A DNA stretch of 64,000 nt from Centrapalus pauciflorus (taxonomy: Eukaryota; Streptophyta; Magnoliopsida; Asterales; Asteraceae): assembly GCA_020465985.1 (NCBI GenBank), contig JAANYP010004335.1:62001-126000 (forward strand), written 5' to 3'. A program made the position numbers and the translations under genes. Of this stretch, positions 1-12,100 are shown in pieces. The notes under the pieces were generated by a model. That model had not been told where the DNA came from and ran no database searches. It saw only the letters and a list, made by a program, of their open reading frames with translations. Each line of letters opens with the position of its first letter. The first letter of the stretch is position 1.

Positions 1-322
1 ATGTTTACACTTCGTATAATCAAAGTCATTTGTTCTGGAGGACTCACATCCGGAGTACAATCAAGAATTATAGAAAAATATTTTGCATCTTTAATAATCT
101 TAACATAAGAAATTTTTACGGTATTTGCTAAAATAGAAATTAGTTCATTTTGTAGACCAAGATAATGGTGATGAATTTCATTATTATTAACACGTCTAAC
201 ATGATCTTGCATTGTTGCATCAAATTCTACCATCAATTCAATATATCCCAAAAAATCTCCAATGTTACTTTGATAAAGTTTTTCATTAGATCCTCTATAT
301 GACAAGTTGTATTTAGATAAAT
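1..322 (-). pseudogene. hAT-type transposase fragment (zinc-finger MYM-type 1-like), runs off window start
   Basis: Reading the minus strand from about 322 down to 1 gives an uninterrupted frame containing YRGSNEKLYQSNIGDFLG, then MQDHVRRVNNNEIHHHYLG, AKYFSIILDCTPDVS and EQMTLIIRSVN. This series (RGSNEKLY, YLG, NELI, AKYFS-ILDCTPDVS-EQM) is the signature of the plant hAT-like transposases often annotated as zinc finger MYM-type protein 1-like. The DCTPDVS block belongs to the RNase H-like catalytic part. A stop codon lies just upstream of the recognisable part and the N-terminal zinc finger is not seen, so the 5' half is missing or decayed. The frame is still open at base 1, so the rest lies outside the window. 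Family recognition is from memory of the motif order; whether the copy is active cannot be judged here. Confidence 0.72.
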
Positions 323-646
323 ATTAACCACAAAAATTATTCTTTTTAAAACTTGGTATGCAACTGATATAAAATATACCAAAAACACATTTTTAAACAA
401 AATAAAACTTTTTAAAAAAAAAACATGCATATAACTATTACATTCATTCTAGATCTAATATCTTATAAAGAATCTTCATTTCTTGACTGTCGGACTTCCA
501 GATCTTCCAAATTGTCACTTTTCTAAACCATCCAACTTCCAAACGTGAGACATATAAAAAGAGAAGAAAAAAATCATTGTGGCTTCGAGATCGTGGTAGC
601 GGCAGGCGGCGGCGGCAATGGCAATGGCACTAAAGGTTTCTAGGGT

Positions 647-686
<40 letters not shown>

Positions 687-857
687 TGATTGAAATGAAA
701 GAGAAAAAGAGAATATATAAATAGGAGAAATAAATTTTTGTTTTGATTGTAGTACTGGAGTACCATATTAAATATACATGTTCATTACGATAAAATGTTA
801 GATTTAATGCACAACTACAATGTACATATGTTCAAATGTACATTATTATTGACTAGT
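323..857. other. AT-rich spacer with no recognisable gene
   Basis: Apart from an (AG)n run at 651-683 and a short GC-richer patch around 590-630, nothing recognisable is present. It may be decayed 5' sequence of the hAT element to its left. Confidence 0.5.
651..683. repeat. (AG)n microsatellite
   Basis: About 16 uninterrupted AG units, the only simple repeat in the first kilobase. Confidence 0.9.
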
Positions 858-1404
858 TGTAACACCTCAAATAATTAAGAGGTAATTATATCCCTAATGA
901 TGTTAGGTTAATATAATTGTTAAAGTAACGAAAATTGGAAATAATATTGATATTAATTAAAAAGGTAATAAACTTTTATAAACAATTATATTTGTGAACT
1001 TAAGTGTAATGTTATGAGTTGATTGCCTAGTATTAAGGATAATTGCTAAAATAGGGCAGTGAAGTTTTGAGAAAATATGAATTTTGGCATTATGGTTTGC
1101 TTTTTAATTAAAATGAAATTTGAAAAAATGTTTGAGTATTATAGATGGTAAAATGCTAATAATGGGAATGTAGTTAATACAAATTCAATGAAATCTAAGG
1201 TTTTGTTAAGGGGTAAAACATGAATGAGAGAGTGTAGTTGGAGGGGCGTAGGTGACAAGATGCCAAACCCCACTCCATCGTTGTTAAAACCGTATAACAC
1301 ACACACATGAATTTGTGTGTTTGTGTGTGAATTTTTCTCAAATGAAGAAAGAAAGAAGAAAAAAAGGAGAAAGCTTAGGGTTAAATGGATTGTTCATCAA
1401 GGTG
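858..1404 (+). repeat. 5' fragment of a gypsy-type LTR
   Basis: The block begins TGTAACACCTC, the start typical of plant gypsy (Tekay-like) LTRs, and continues as AT-rich U3-like sequence with a short (AC)n/(GT)n patch near 1295-1330. It has no matching right end. Around 1400 it changes into the gag remnant of a different element, so it is a truncated LTR or a chimeric junction. The boundary at 1404 is approximate. Confidence 0.5.
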
Positions 1405-3398
1405 GAAGACTGGTGCTAAATGTTACAAATCCAAGTAGGTAGGTGGAAGATTGCCCATCACAGATTAAGCTTCTTACTATACAATCGACAAACAAATCTA
1501 TTCAAGAGGTTTGTCAATTATGCAGAGGAGGTCATTCAGCAAAGAATTATGAAGAAGACAAGGTCGAGGAGACATTGGCTGAGGATGTGTTGTACTCACA
1601 TGGAGATAGGTATGATAATCCAAGAGGGAAACTCGCATTCCAACCACCCCCTCAAGCATACTACAATCCCAATGTCGATAATAGAAACCATCCAAACTTC
1701 TGATGGCGTCAACCCAATGATTCACCACACATTCCACCCGGTTTTGAAGGAACAGGCTCATCAAATCCTAGGAATTTTCCTTATCAATCCTGCCACCCAA
1801 GCACAACTCAATATCAACAAAGGGCATACGTTCAATCATCTCAACTCCCAGTAAATCCAAATATCCCACCACCCGAAGCAAAGCCAACTCTTGATGCTCT
1901 TTCACAGATGCCGAAATACGCAAAGTTTATGAAGGATATGCTCACTAATAAGAGAAAGCTTGAAGGGATATCAAAAGTGATGCTCAGTGAAGAATGCTCG
2001 GCAGTTTTGAAAAACAAGTTACCTGGAGAGAAAAGTGATTCATGGAGTTTTACTATCCCATGTTTGATTGGTAACTTATCTGTGAGTAATGCATTAGCTG
2101 ATCTAGGTGCTAGCATAAATTTAATGTCATATTATGTTTTTACAAAGCTAGGCCTAGGTGAACCAAAACCAACACGAATAAGTATTCAATTAGCTGATAC
2201 GTCAGTTAAATACCGTGAGGTATTGTAGAGAACATGTTGGTCAAGGTAGATATTTTTGTTTTCCTGTTGCTTTCGTGATTCTTGACATGGATGAGGACAA
2301 TAGCGTACCCCTGATTTTAGGGAGACCTTTCTTAGCTACATCGGTGCCCTCATTGATGTACAAAATGACAATTTAACTCTTAATGTAGGTGATGAAAATG
2401 TCACTTTTGAGATTAAAAGCTCCATGAGACACTCACATGATCAAGATGCTTACCTTTATTTTGTCGATGCTATTGATTTTGTTATTGAAGATTTTGTACA
2501 GGAATTCATTGAAGCTAATGATTTGGATGACTTGTTTGTGGATGGGAGATACATTGATTCATGTCATGAGAAGATTATGGATGAGCTGGCATATATGCTA
2601 GCTAACGAGCCATTGGAAAAGCAAGAGTTGATCGACGAGATGAACAAGGTGTGAGCCTAAAGTCGAAGTCGTCAATTGAAGAACCACCAACTTTGGAATT
2701 GAAGGAACTTCCATCGCATTTGGAGTATACTTTCCTTGAAGGTGAATCTCAATTACCTGTGATAATTGCTTCTAATCTTACTAACAATGAAAATCAGAAA
2801 TTGTTAGACGTGTTAAAGGCACACAAGCATGCTCTAGCATGGAAGATTTCGGATATCAAAGGCATAAGTCCTTCCTTTTGTATGCGCAAGATCTTCATGG
2901 AAGATGAGTACATGCCGGTTGTGTAACCACAAAGACGACTCAACCCTAACATGAAAGACGTGGTCAGAAACGAAGTAATTAAACTTTTGGATGCAGGTTT
3001 GATTTACCCCATTTCAGATAGCCCATGGGTGAGTCCCGGCAAGTAGTGCCAAAGAAAGGAGGGATGATAGTCATCACAAATGAGAAAAACGAGCTAATTC
3101 CTACAAGAACCATCACAGGTTGGAGAGCTTGTATAGATTATAGGAAGCTCAATGATGCCACAAGAAAGGATCATTTCCCATTACCATTTGCTGATCAAAT
3201 GCTTGAAAGATTATCTGGGAATATGTTGTACTGTTTTCTTGATGGTTTCTCAAGATATTTTCAGATTCCAATAGCTCCCGAAGATCAAGAAAAGACCACC
3301 TTCACTTGTCCATACGACACGTTTGCATATAGAAGGATGCCATTTGGATTGTGCAATGCACCGGCTACCTTTCAAAGATGCATGATCAAAAACTTGAT
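1405..3398 (+). pseudogene. Degenerate Athila-like Ty3/gypsy gag-pol remnant (nucleocapsid, protease, partial RT)
   Basis: Pieces of a retrotransposon polyprotein are strung over at least four frames. About 1515-1560 encodes CQLCRGGHSAKNY, a zinc knuckle whose last Cys is now Tyr. About 1908-2228 encodes MPKYAKFMKDMLTNKRKLEG and LADLGASINLMS, the aspartic-protease region typical of Athila elements; a frameshift follows and ILGRPFLAT reads in another frame near 2310-2335. About 2651-2926 is the linker before RT. About 3025-3390 is reverse transcriptase with GWRACIDYRKLND, CFLDGFS and FGLCNAPATFQRCM. The RT stops there, before the second catalytic motif, where the sequence switches abruptly to an unrelated LTR. 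Stops, frameshifts and missing RNase H and integrase make it non-functional. The clade call rests on the protease and RT wording. Confidence 0.82.
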
Positions 3399-4942
3399 GT
3401 GCCGCTAGCACACCTTTTCGTTTTAATAAAAATAGGAATTAAATAAGCTAAACTAGCAGACAAATAGGCAAGTATCGCCTATAGGCAAGTATCGCCTATC
3501 GTTTCCTAGTATAGTTTAGATAAGTCCGGATATCGAACACAGGGATAAAGATGCATGAAATAAGAGAAATGGATGACAGCTAATTAGCTAAAGCTTAGTT
3601 ATAGTCGAATTGGGTTTTAGAAGTGATTTGAAAACGATTAATTATAATTTAGAACCAAAAACCTCACAACTTAATTAACACACGACGAGAATTATCACTC
3701 AAGAAAGCTATATCAAGAAATGTAATCATTTGGAATCTTTTCCCCTAAACATCGAATAATGGCAGTAAGGACAAGGCTAGAATGAATATTAAATGGATTA
3801 AATATTATTCATATAAAAATCACTCAATTAATGAATACGTATTCATACTAGAATTAATTCTAAATGTATGAAGATCACTCAACCACACATTTATCAAAAA
3901 TTCATTTAGCAAGCAATGATCATAACATTACCAAGATCACTCAAATATAATGTTATAACCCAAACGATAAGTTAACTAATTTATGTAGATCACTCAACCA
4001 TATCAAAGTTAAACATTCAAATATTTCCAAATTACTTGCAAATATGATCTAATCATGAAAAATAATAAATTGTAAAGATCTCAAAGTGGTTTTTGATTAG
4101 ACTCACATCCAAATCACAAACCTTAATATAATGTTTGATCAAAATCATGAATGAAATCCCTTTTTGAATTTTACAATCTCAAAACTACCAACAAAAATAA
4201 ACTTTGTTAACAATGAATGACTAAATATTGACTCACATCACATAAATAAATCATCCAAGATCATACATTCATCAAATCTTCCAAACATTATATAAAAATC
4301 ATTTTCATGAAAAGATCAACAATATATTCAATCTAGCCATAAAAGTAATATCATCTAATGTTTAGGGTTTTTAATACCAAATGATTACAACAAATCACTA
4401 CTCCATATTTTGGAGGAAATACATCAAGATCACAATGATTTTAAAAAATTTACACATAATCAAAAGATTTGGAAATGAGTAAACTCCCCAAATGATGATC
4501 CTTGATGTAAGAATGATTGTTCCCTTTAATTTGGCTTTTGAAATCAGCAATAATCGCCTTTCTTTTGTTCAAAAACAAGCAAGAGTGTGTTTGTATGTGT
4601 GTATTTTCGTCTCCCCTATGCTGAATTGAAGAAGAAAATTTTTTATATCTGAGATCGACTCGGCGAGTCAGCCAGGTCGACTCGTCAAGTCGATGAGGTG
4701 TCGAGCCTTCATTGGACCGCCATAACAACTTGCGCGTCCTCTCAACAGTCGACTCGCCGAGTCGCTACAAATGACTCGACGAGTCGAGTGCATGTGCCTT
4801 CAAAAATCCTTCTTTTCAACAATTAAAGCTGAAATCAAAACAAAAATCACAAATAACCAAAAATGACAATTGGGAACAATAAAAATAGCTAAAATGAAGA
4901 CATAAAATCACCATAAAACATATGTAAAATTTGGCGATATCA
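3399..4942 (-). repeat. Probable LTR of a minus-strand Athila/Tat-like element
   Basis: On the minus strand an AAGTGTGGGAATG purine-rich tract, preceded by TGAGGACAAGCAATG, is followed by TGATATCGCC. In plant Athila/Tat elements this order (GAGGACAAGCAA, AAGTGTGGG, TGATA) marks the polypurine tract and the start of the 3' LTR. That places one LTR end at 4942. The other end is taken as TGTGCCGC at 3399, where the Athila RT breaks off; this boundary is less certain. Near it is a 17-18-bp unit (aggcaagtatcgcctat) repeated twice at about 3468-3502. The sequence contains a cluster of GACTCG palindromes, listed separately. No TSD was identified. Confidence 0.55.
4645..4795. repeat. Cluster of GACTCGSCGAGTC palindromes inside an LTR
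   Basis: Four near-palindromic motifs (cgactcggcgagtc, cgactcgtcaagtcg, cgactcgccgagtcg, gactcgacgagtcgag) occur within 150 bp. The core is self-complementary. I associate this type of repeat with Asteraceae retroelements; that is the main taxonomic clue here. Confidence 0.8.
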
Positions 4943-6850
4943 AACATTCCCACACTTACACATTGCTTGTCCTCAAGCAATCTTAAACTTAAACATGAGA
5001 TCACAACAATTTGGCTAGGGGAAAAGGAAAGAACGTCTCTCAAAAGGAAATCAAAATTCCAAGGCATTAGAGACTTACATGAATCACATCTTGAAAACAA
5101 AGCTAAACATCAAGAGAATGCGTCAAAGATAACTTGTTTAAAGTGCCAACACATTTTTTGGGATCAAGAGATACATGAAGAATACACCTCACGAAAAATT
5201 AACGATATACTTAATGCTCTCGGCGTATTCTTTAAACATATCACTCGATTGCAACAAGTTGATGCACCTATTAACATAAGCTTGTTAAGGTATCAAATCT
5301 CCAAAACTTGGATTCAAGAAATGCACAATTATCATGAAGACTTCCAAAAGGGGTGTAATGGGGCTAGGGACAAGGTGAGGACATTTTGGGAGAAGTAGTG
5401 AACTCTATCCAAAAGATTGCATTCTTTAGACAAGAACTTTTCAAGAAGAAAATTTTAAGGAGAACAAACTAAACTACAGCTACTACCGACTTAGAAAGGA
5501 ATACTTTATAATTGAATTTCTTTTTGTATTTCTTATGAAAAATCTCCTTTAAGAAACATCTTTCCATCAAAATTTTCTGGAAAATCACTCTCTAGCTTTC
5601 TAGTCACTTCAACTTTTTAAACCCTCTTCCAGATTTATCTTTTTTTTTTCATGAAAATATGGATTATACAGAAATAAAAACTAGCAGAAAAAGAAAATAG
5701 CTCCTCACACTCTGTACAAAGCAACAAAGTCCTTTTTCAAGAAATCACAAACTTTAGGCTAGAAAGGGGAGGGGGGCTAAAGAAAAGAAAGCTAAAAGGG
5801 GCTTAAACAAAAAAGGCTAGCATCAAATAAAAAGGAATTTAGGCTCAAAGATGGAAAACTAGAGGATACAGTAGGGTGGGAACAAGGAAATGGTGGCTAA
5901 CAATGGGCTAATCCAAAATTGCCTCAATCACTTAAATATGCAAAACAAGAAAAACGTGTTATTGACAAGTATAACCAAAACAAGTTCTAAAATAGGCGCA
6001 ACAACCGGCAAATACACACAACCAATTGAAAGTGAGCATGAAAATGGATGAATGCTCTAATAAGGCTCAAAGTCTCACACGTAAATGGTTATATGATGTG
6101 CTATTCATGACAAACTTAATAACAAAAATATTTAGGCATTGAAACGGTTATCCCTTTACAAAACTATCATGAAGACTAACTTTGCATTTAAAGAAAGAAT
6201 CATGAAGAAGATAATGCTAAGGAATTTACAGCCTATTTGAGAGACAAAAGGATTAAAAATTTGGGCCAAAAAGAGTAATTACTAAGTTTAAGCTCAAAGG
6301 CTACTTAAAAACATGCAACGGCTACAAAAATAACAATAATCAATAATTAAATAAAAGCACAACAGATTAGAACAATACCTTTGTTAGGGTTTTGATGTTT
6401 GTGTTGGATGAGCAGTTGAGTTGTAGAACACTTGGAAAGTTGGAATTGGGAATTAATGATGAAACGATCTAATGAAATTAAGTAAAAACCAAACTATTGA
6501 GTATTTGAGTTGCTAAGTTGCAGATTGGAGAAGATGATTGGCGAGGAAGAAAAGAACGAAAGCAATTTGCAGAAGCAAAACGATTGATGAATGGTGAGCG
6601 AAAAACGGAAGATGGGCAGCCAGCGAGGAGCGCGACCGTCACACATCTTGATTTTGGTGAGACATTGATTCTCGTCAATCGAAGCGTTGCAAATCATGGT
6701 GAGGTGTCGTACTGAGGCGTGAGGACTGAGGCATCACGATGGGCAGAAAAGCAGGATCCATATGGGATTGGTCTTTAAATTTGGGCTAGGTATAAGCTAA
6801 ATTTTTTTTGGGCCCCTTACTTGTCATGCCCACGGGGCGGTGGTCCAGGT
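4943..6850 (-). other. Non-coding internal tail of the same minus-strand retroelement
   Basis: Between the polypurine tract (about 4944-4985) and 6850 the minus strand has no retroelement domain. The plus strand has an open stretch at 4931-5398 without resemblance to a known protein; it overlaps the polypurine signal and is probably fortuitous. The segment reads as the long 3' untranslated internal region of an Athila/Tat-like element, with small purine-rich patches near 5765-5800 and 6515-6600. The right edge is a guess. Confidence 0.35.
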
Positions 6851-7499
6851 AAACCAGGTCCAGGGCCGACCCTATTCATACATACGCCTTCTAAGTCTCA
6901 CACTGACACGGAAAATGTCACCATGTTGGCGCCACAATGACATGCATGTGTACCTCTACATGTAGATAATATCTTGTATACTTAAATAAAATGTTCTCTT
7001 TTTCAAACCAAATCGTTCAAATTTATCATGTTGTTTTACAATATGTCATCAAACCATTATCAAATCTTTCGAACCAAAAATGTCATTTTCGAAACAAAAC
7101 AACCATGATCAAAATCAAATGGAATAAGTATTTCAAAATATTATTGTGAGTTTAGCAGAAAGAACTATATATATAGATTTAAAACATATTTCGGTTCATT
7201 TATTGAAAAATTGAATCTAATTTGTTTTTCTAAAGAATTGAAACCACATATTTGGAAATTAAAATTTAAAACGAACAAAACGAAAATATAAATTTTCAAA
7301 TAAAGGACATCCATATTAGGGGTATAATCGAGGCGAGTCGAGTCGACAAGCTCGAACTCGAACTCGACAATAAAACGATTCGAGCTCGATCGAGCCTTAG
7401 TTTGAAAAACTCGTGCTCGATTCGCTACTACTCGATACTATCGAGATCGGCTCAACTTGTCTCGATTAAATTCGGGATAAAAGAAACCGAAAATATGAA
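6851..7499. other. AT-rich spacer ending in a CGAG/CTCG-rich patch
   Basis: No gene seen. About 7320-7480 is rich in gagtcgag, gctcgaactcga and cgagctcgatcgag words. A looser version of the same vocabulary (ctcgact, gctcgac, actcaagc) occurs at about 18430-18660. Such patches are common in plant genomes, often as decayed DNA-transposon ends, but I cannot define termini. Confidence 0.4.
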
Positions 7500-7940
7500 T
7501 ACAAGATATTTTTAGCCGAGTGGATTTCTCATAAAGCATTTATTCCGATTGGAATGTGAATACTATCACTTTATTATATTATGTTCTTTATATGCAAATC
7601 ATGTTTAATCATGTAATAAACTTGTTGAATTCTTATTGAGCACTTACTAGCTTTAACTAATCAAATATTTTTCAAATTTTATATTACAGGAGATAATGAA
7701 CCAAGTAGTTCGGGAGCGGGCGTAAAGAAGTTAGAAGCAACCACACTTATCCTAGTAATTTGCATGACATTTGAGATAAACAGTGAATGTAAATCAGGAC
7801 TAAACGTAACTAGAACACTAGGTGCTAAACCTGAGGTTTTGTATAATATTAGTATTTTATTGTATGTGGTAATTACGGTTGTATGGTGATGTAGCAAATT
7901 TGTGGTTATCATGCGGGTATTACAACTTGCTATCAGAGCT
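7500..7940 (+). repeat. 3' end of a gypsy-type LTR with adjoining primer-binding site
   Basis: The segment ends in TATTACA at 7924 and is followed at 7928-7939 by TGCTATCAGAGC, one base different from the usual plant initiator-Met-tRNA primer-binding site TGGTATCAGAGC. This LTR-end/PBS arrangement marks a plus-strand gypsy element whose LTR beginning and internal coding region are gone. About 200 bp of AT-rich sequence follows, then a CACTA MITE. Confidence 0.6.
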
Positions 7941-8140
7941 TTAGTTTAATATACTTAAGTATCGTTAGTGATTCTTAAGCTTAAACTATAGTTTTGATCT
8001 TGGTATTAACCTTGACGTTGAATCTTTAAATTTTAAAGAGTTGTAGCATCCTAAATTTTTGTAGTGACTTTATTATATACTTTGTAGACCGCTTTGGATC
8101 ATACTAGAGATGATGACCGGGGTATGACTATTATCGATCA

Positions 8141-8582
8141 CACTACAAGAAAAATGTCATTTAGTGACACAAAAAAAAGTGACACTATAGCTTACTTTTA
8201 GTGACACTTATGAAAAAGTGTAGGTATAGAGCAATCTTTTACCCACACTTTTTCTATATTAGTGACACAAACACATACATTTTTAGTCACTATATATCTA
8301 TACCCACTCCACTTTTACCCACTCTTTTTGTTGTAAAAAAGGTGTCACTATAGGTATCAAAATCTTTTACCTACACAACAAAAAGTGTGGGTAAAAGTGG
8401 AGTGGGTATAGATATATAGTGACAAAAAATGTATGTGTTTGTGTCTAATTTAGAAAAAATGTGGGTAAAAGATTGCTCTATACCTACACTTTTTCATAAG
8501 TGTCACTAAAAGTAAGATATAGTGACACTTTATTTTGTGTCACTAAAACTGTGTGTCACTAAATGACACTTTTCTTGTAGTG
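8141..8582. mobile_element. Foldback CACTA-type MITE, 442 bp, with TCA target-site duplication
   Basis: The left end CACTACAAGAAAAATGTCAT and the right end (reverse complement CACTACAAGAAAAGTGTCAT) form a terminal repeat of about 30 bp with one mismatch, flanked by TCA at 8138-8140 and 8583-8585. CACTA termini with a 3-bp TSD define this superfamily. The inverted repeat is not limited to the ends: each arm of about 200 bp, including GTGACACTTATGAAAAAGTG and CTATACCCACTCCACTTTTA, is repeated in opposite orientation, so the element is nearly all stem with a small centre near 8335-8360. It has no coding capacity and must have been moved by a related transposase. Confidence 0.92.
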
Positions 8583-8689
8583 TCACCAAGATATTATTAC
8601 TCGATCAAAGCTAGATACTAGAAATTGAGAGCAGCAGAGGGAGCTTGCATATCACCTGAGAGCAATAAGGTATCATGATTTGCTTGGTG

Positions 8690-9010
8690 GAGCAACATGT
8701 TATTGTTTCAGTCGTTACTTAACCATGACATTATGAAAATGATGGATGGTGCATTTGAGGGACCTTGGTGGGACACCGGTGAGGAGCAGTTGGACCATTG
8801 AAATTCCTGAAACTTCAATGCTTGAATATCCAACAATGGGACGCATCTAGTGTCAACTTTCCACATTCAAACGATTAGAATTGGTGAAGTACAACTATCT
8901 TGAAAAGACATGATCTTGGGCACATCCCCAACTCTTGAACTTATTCAAGTTGTCAACTCAAACAACTATGATGTCAAATCCTTGAGAGAAACATGCCATT
9001 GGAAACTTCG
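8690..9010 (+). pseudogene. Decayed LRR fragment of an R1-like NLR, cut by a CACTA end
   Basis: From 8709 the plus strand reads QSLLNHDIMKMMDGAFEG then PWWDTGEEQ, and after a +1 shift LKFLKLQCLNIQQWDASSVN. This parallels the intact gene at 44441 in the segment reading QRLPKLEVLKLLDSSFVG, WLWDTHEEQF, LKFLKLQKLNIKSWVATNIN. Several stops follow. The similarity ends at 9010, exactly where a CACTA terminus begins. About 8586-8690 holds no recognisable coding. It is a C-terminal LRR piece of a resistance-gene relative, non-functional. The comparison is by eye within the window. Confidence 0.7.
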
Positions 9011-9130
9011 CACTACAACAAATATGCCATTTAGTGACTAAAGTTTTTACAGACTAAAATCAGTTTAGTCACAAAAAGTTTACAAAAATCCTATACTGAC
9101 TGAAGTTTAAAGTAGCTGAATATAAAAAAA
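9011..9130. mobile_element. Orphan CACTA-type terminus
   Basis: CACTACAACAAATATGCCAT followed by TTAGTGACTAAAG and several subterminal tagtca/actaaa words has the form of a CACTA left end. I did not find the matching right terminus (ending TTTGTTGTAGTG) downstream in the window, so the element is truncated or longer than can be traced. It abuts the NLR remnant to the left. Confidence 0.6.
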
Positions 9131-12100
9131 ATTATTTATATTCTAATAATAACATTTACTAGGTAAATGTCACTGTTCATAGCCTGTTCACAAAACCCTG
9201 TTCATAAGCTATATTTACAACCACACGCCCACACTTGCCTCATCGTCTTCTTTATAAAACATACGCGTGTTACGATGTTATCTAGAGTTTTTTCGCTTTC
9301 GTTTTTCCCTTTGGGCCATCGAAGGTCACAATCCCACTTGCTTCATCCTCTTCCTTATACAATATCTGTGTGTTGGCTAGGGTTCTTTTGGTTTCGTTTT
9401 TCTCTTTGGTCCATCGAAAATCTACATCTCCAACAATCTCCTCCACCGCAATTTCTACAACATCGATTTGTTCTGTCACGATCGATCGACATCTCCCTAG
9501 ATTTGCTGCAGATTGCTCTAAATTTGTTGGGAGGAGGCAAAGCTCGCCGCCGGCAGGTGGAGTCGGAGGGTGTGCTTGCGGGTTTTCACCTATGGTGGGG
9601 AAGGGGTAAAGTATGATGCAACTCCTCCACTGCCATTTCTACATCATCGATTTGTTCTGTCACGGTTGATTGACATCTCCACCGATTTGCTGCAGGTTCG
9701 CTCTAATTTATGCAGAAAAAAGACGGATTCAGGGCTGCAGATTGCTCTAATTTATGTATAGCAATCTATAGATTTGTACTGTCATGGTTTTCTGATTTGA
9801 TGCAGGTTTTTTTCCTTTGGTTTTATGCTTTCCTTATTGCTAATTGAAATCATCTACCTCATTCTTATAAATGGGTTCATCTTACCTTTTTAGGGTTTTG
9901 TTTTTCCCTCTGGTCCACTGCAGATCCACTTCAAGGTTTGTTTCCAAACTGGACAAGTTCATACTTTTTCTTCCAATCCCTTGCAGAGGATGTAATGTAT
10001 TGCAATTTTCATTACTTTAGATTGAGTGACACCAAGTATCTTACAGAAGATCTCAATGCAAAGTATAGTTATCTAGATAACTTATTAGATGCACCTTAAT
10101 GTTTAAACAACAAACATTTTGGATCTTTAATGAGTAGAAACATTTTCTGGATTTGTTTCTAGCGAGAGGACTTGGAAGAAAGGTACTTTTCACCTAACTC
10201 TATGAATTGTTTAATTGATTGTAGAATTTTTTTGGGTGATTTGAAATTTGTCAAATAATTTGAATTTATTGGAAACACCAAATATTTAGAAGCTGTCATG
10301 AGAAGTAGCATTTGGGATTCATCTCAAGCAAGAGGACTTAAAAGAAGGTTATTTTTACCCAACTCTATGAAATGTTTATTGTAGATTTTTTTGGGTTGTT
10401 TGTTATTTGCTAATTTATTTGAAGTTATTAGAGGGATTGGGATGGATTTTTCATTTTCACTACATCTCCATCGATTTATTCCAGCTCTTGTGATCTGATT
10501 TGCTGCAGGTATTTTTTTCTTTCATTTTATGCTCTCCTAATTGATAATTGAAATCGTCTCTTTCATAAAATGCAAATTCAGTCCACATTTGTAGGTGTGG
10601 TAGTAACTGTATTGTTGTGTAATGCTTTAATTAATTGGAGATGATTTCAAAGAATGATATTTGAAGTTCTAATGAAAGTTGTCATGAGCTGGTACAAAGT
10701 TGGTATTGTTATGTCATCACTGTCATGTATTTGTTAGAAATAAAAATGGTTTTGACTCTTTACATATCAATAATTTCCCGTCAATGCGATGAATGATATT
10801 TTAGTTTATAATGAAAATTACGATGCATTGGTATTGTTGTGTGATGCATTTATTGAAAATGGTTTGAACTTCTTACAAATCATTGCTTTCCTGTCAGCAC
10901 CATGATCTGGATTTATGCTGAAGTGAAGTTTGTGTGATCAATTTGTAATGCCTAATAGACAGTTTAAAGAAGATGTGTCAGCATTGAATTATGTTGAAAA
11001 CAATGATAAAGATTTGAAATCAAGAATCTGATTCAACAAAAAAAAAACAATTTTGAAGGTGGGTTGGTTGGTGATTCAATTAACAAGCCTGTAGTACCAG
11101 TAAGCATCAAGCTTGATCAAAAAGTGGTGAGCACAAGACTTTATGAAAGCTTGATTATATTGGCTACATGGTCAAACCAAGTAACTTTGACTTCAAAATT
11201 ATCCTCTCCAACTAAAGTTAAAGATGACATGCTCACATCAACATGTTTGCACGGAGGTGGTAATTCCGGCCATTCAAACAAATGGGCCGATGACCATAAG
11301 ACAAATTGGATTGAAATTGTTCTATATTAGGTTTATACTATGAAACACATCATCTATTCAACTAAAAACAATTTGTCTAATACATCATCTTCTAGAATTT
11401 CATTGTACTGATTTGAGATAAACATGTTCTATCTTAGGTTTTTACTATGGATCGTTTTGTCCCGTCCCACCCATTCCATTCTATTCCACCATAACAAATG
11501 TTCCCTATAACATCACCTAGGAAACAGGTGAACTGAGGATGCAAGCAAGAACCACCCAATAAGACAGAGGGGATGACTGCAAAAGTTATCAGTTAAACGA
11601 CCAAAGAAGGTATATACTATAATCATTGTGTTCTGTCTAGAGCCTTAGTTTTCTATCAAAAAGTACTTGGTATTGTTTTCAACTTTGGGATCGGACATGA
11701 CACACGGACACTTATTGGTTATATTTCCTACTTCTTTAATATATGTATCCTAATTTATGCTTTAAATAAGTGGTGACTACATGAATGTGATTTCTCTTTC
11801 TGGTGCTTCTAATATTTTATACTTCACCACATTGCTTTTCATCGTACGATTTGCATTTTTATAGGTACAAATGGAATTAGGACAATGATTTGAGTTTGGT
11901 TAAAAGGCACAACGAAGTAGGTTAAAAAGATTGTTTCTATTGTGACCGTCGCTGGCTTAAAACGTTGAGAAGTCTCAAAGTCTTTCATACAAACATACAC
12001 TACACAACACTTAACTAATCTTTGTGTTTTGCTGATAAGGGGCTGCTGATCTTTCTGTCTTTAATTCAATTATAGGCTTTTGAACAAGTCTTGGCTCACA

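Noticed and set aside
4931..5398. A 155-codon open frame
   Set aside because: It starts across the polypurine/LTR signal of a minus-strand retroelement and has no recognisable domain.
9167..9616. Overlapping open frames in a GC-richer block
   Set aside because: Several frames are open at once because the block is duplicated and leader-like; no domain or codon pattern favours any.
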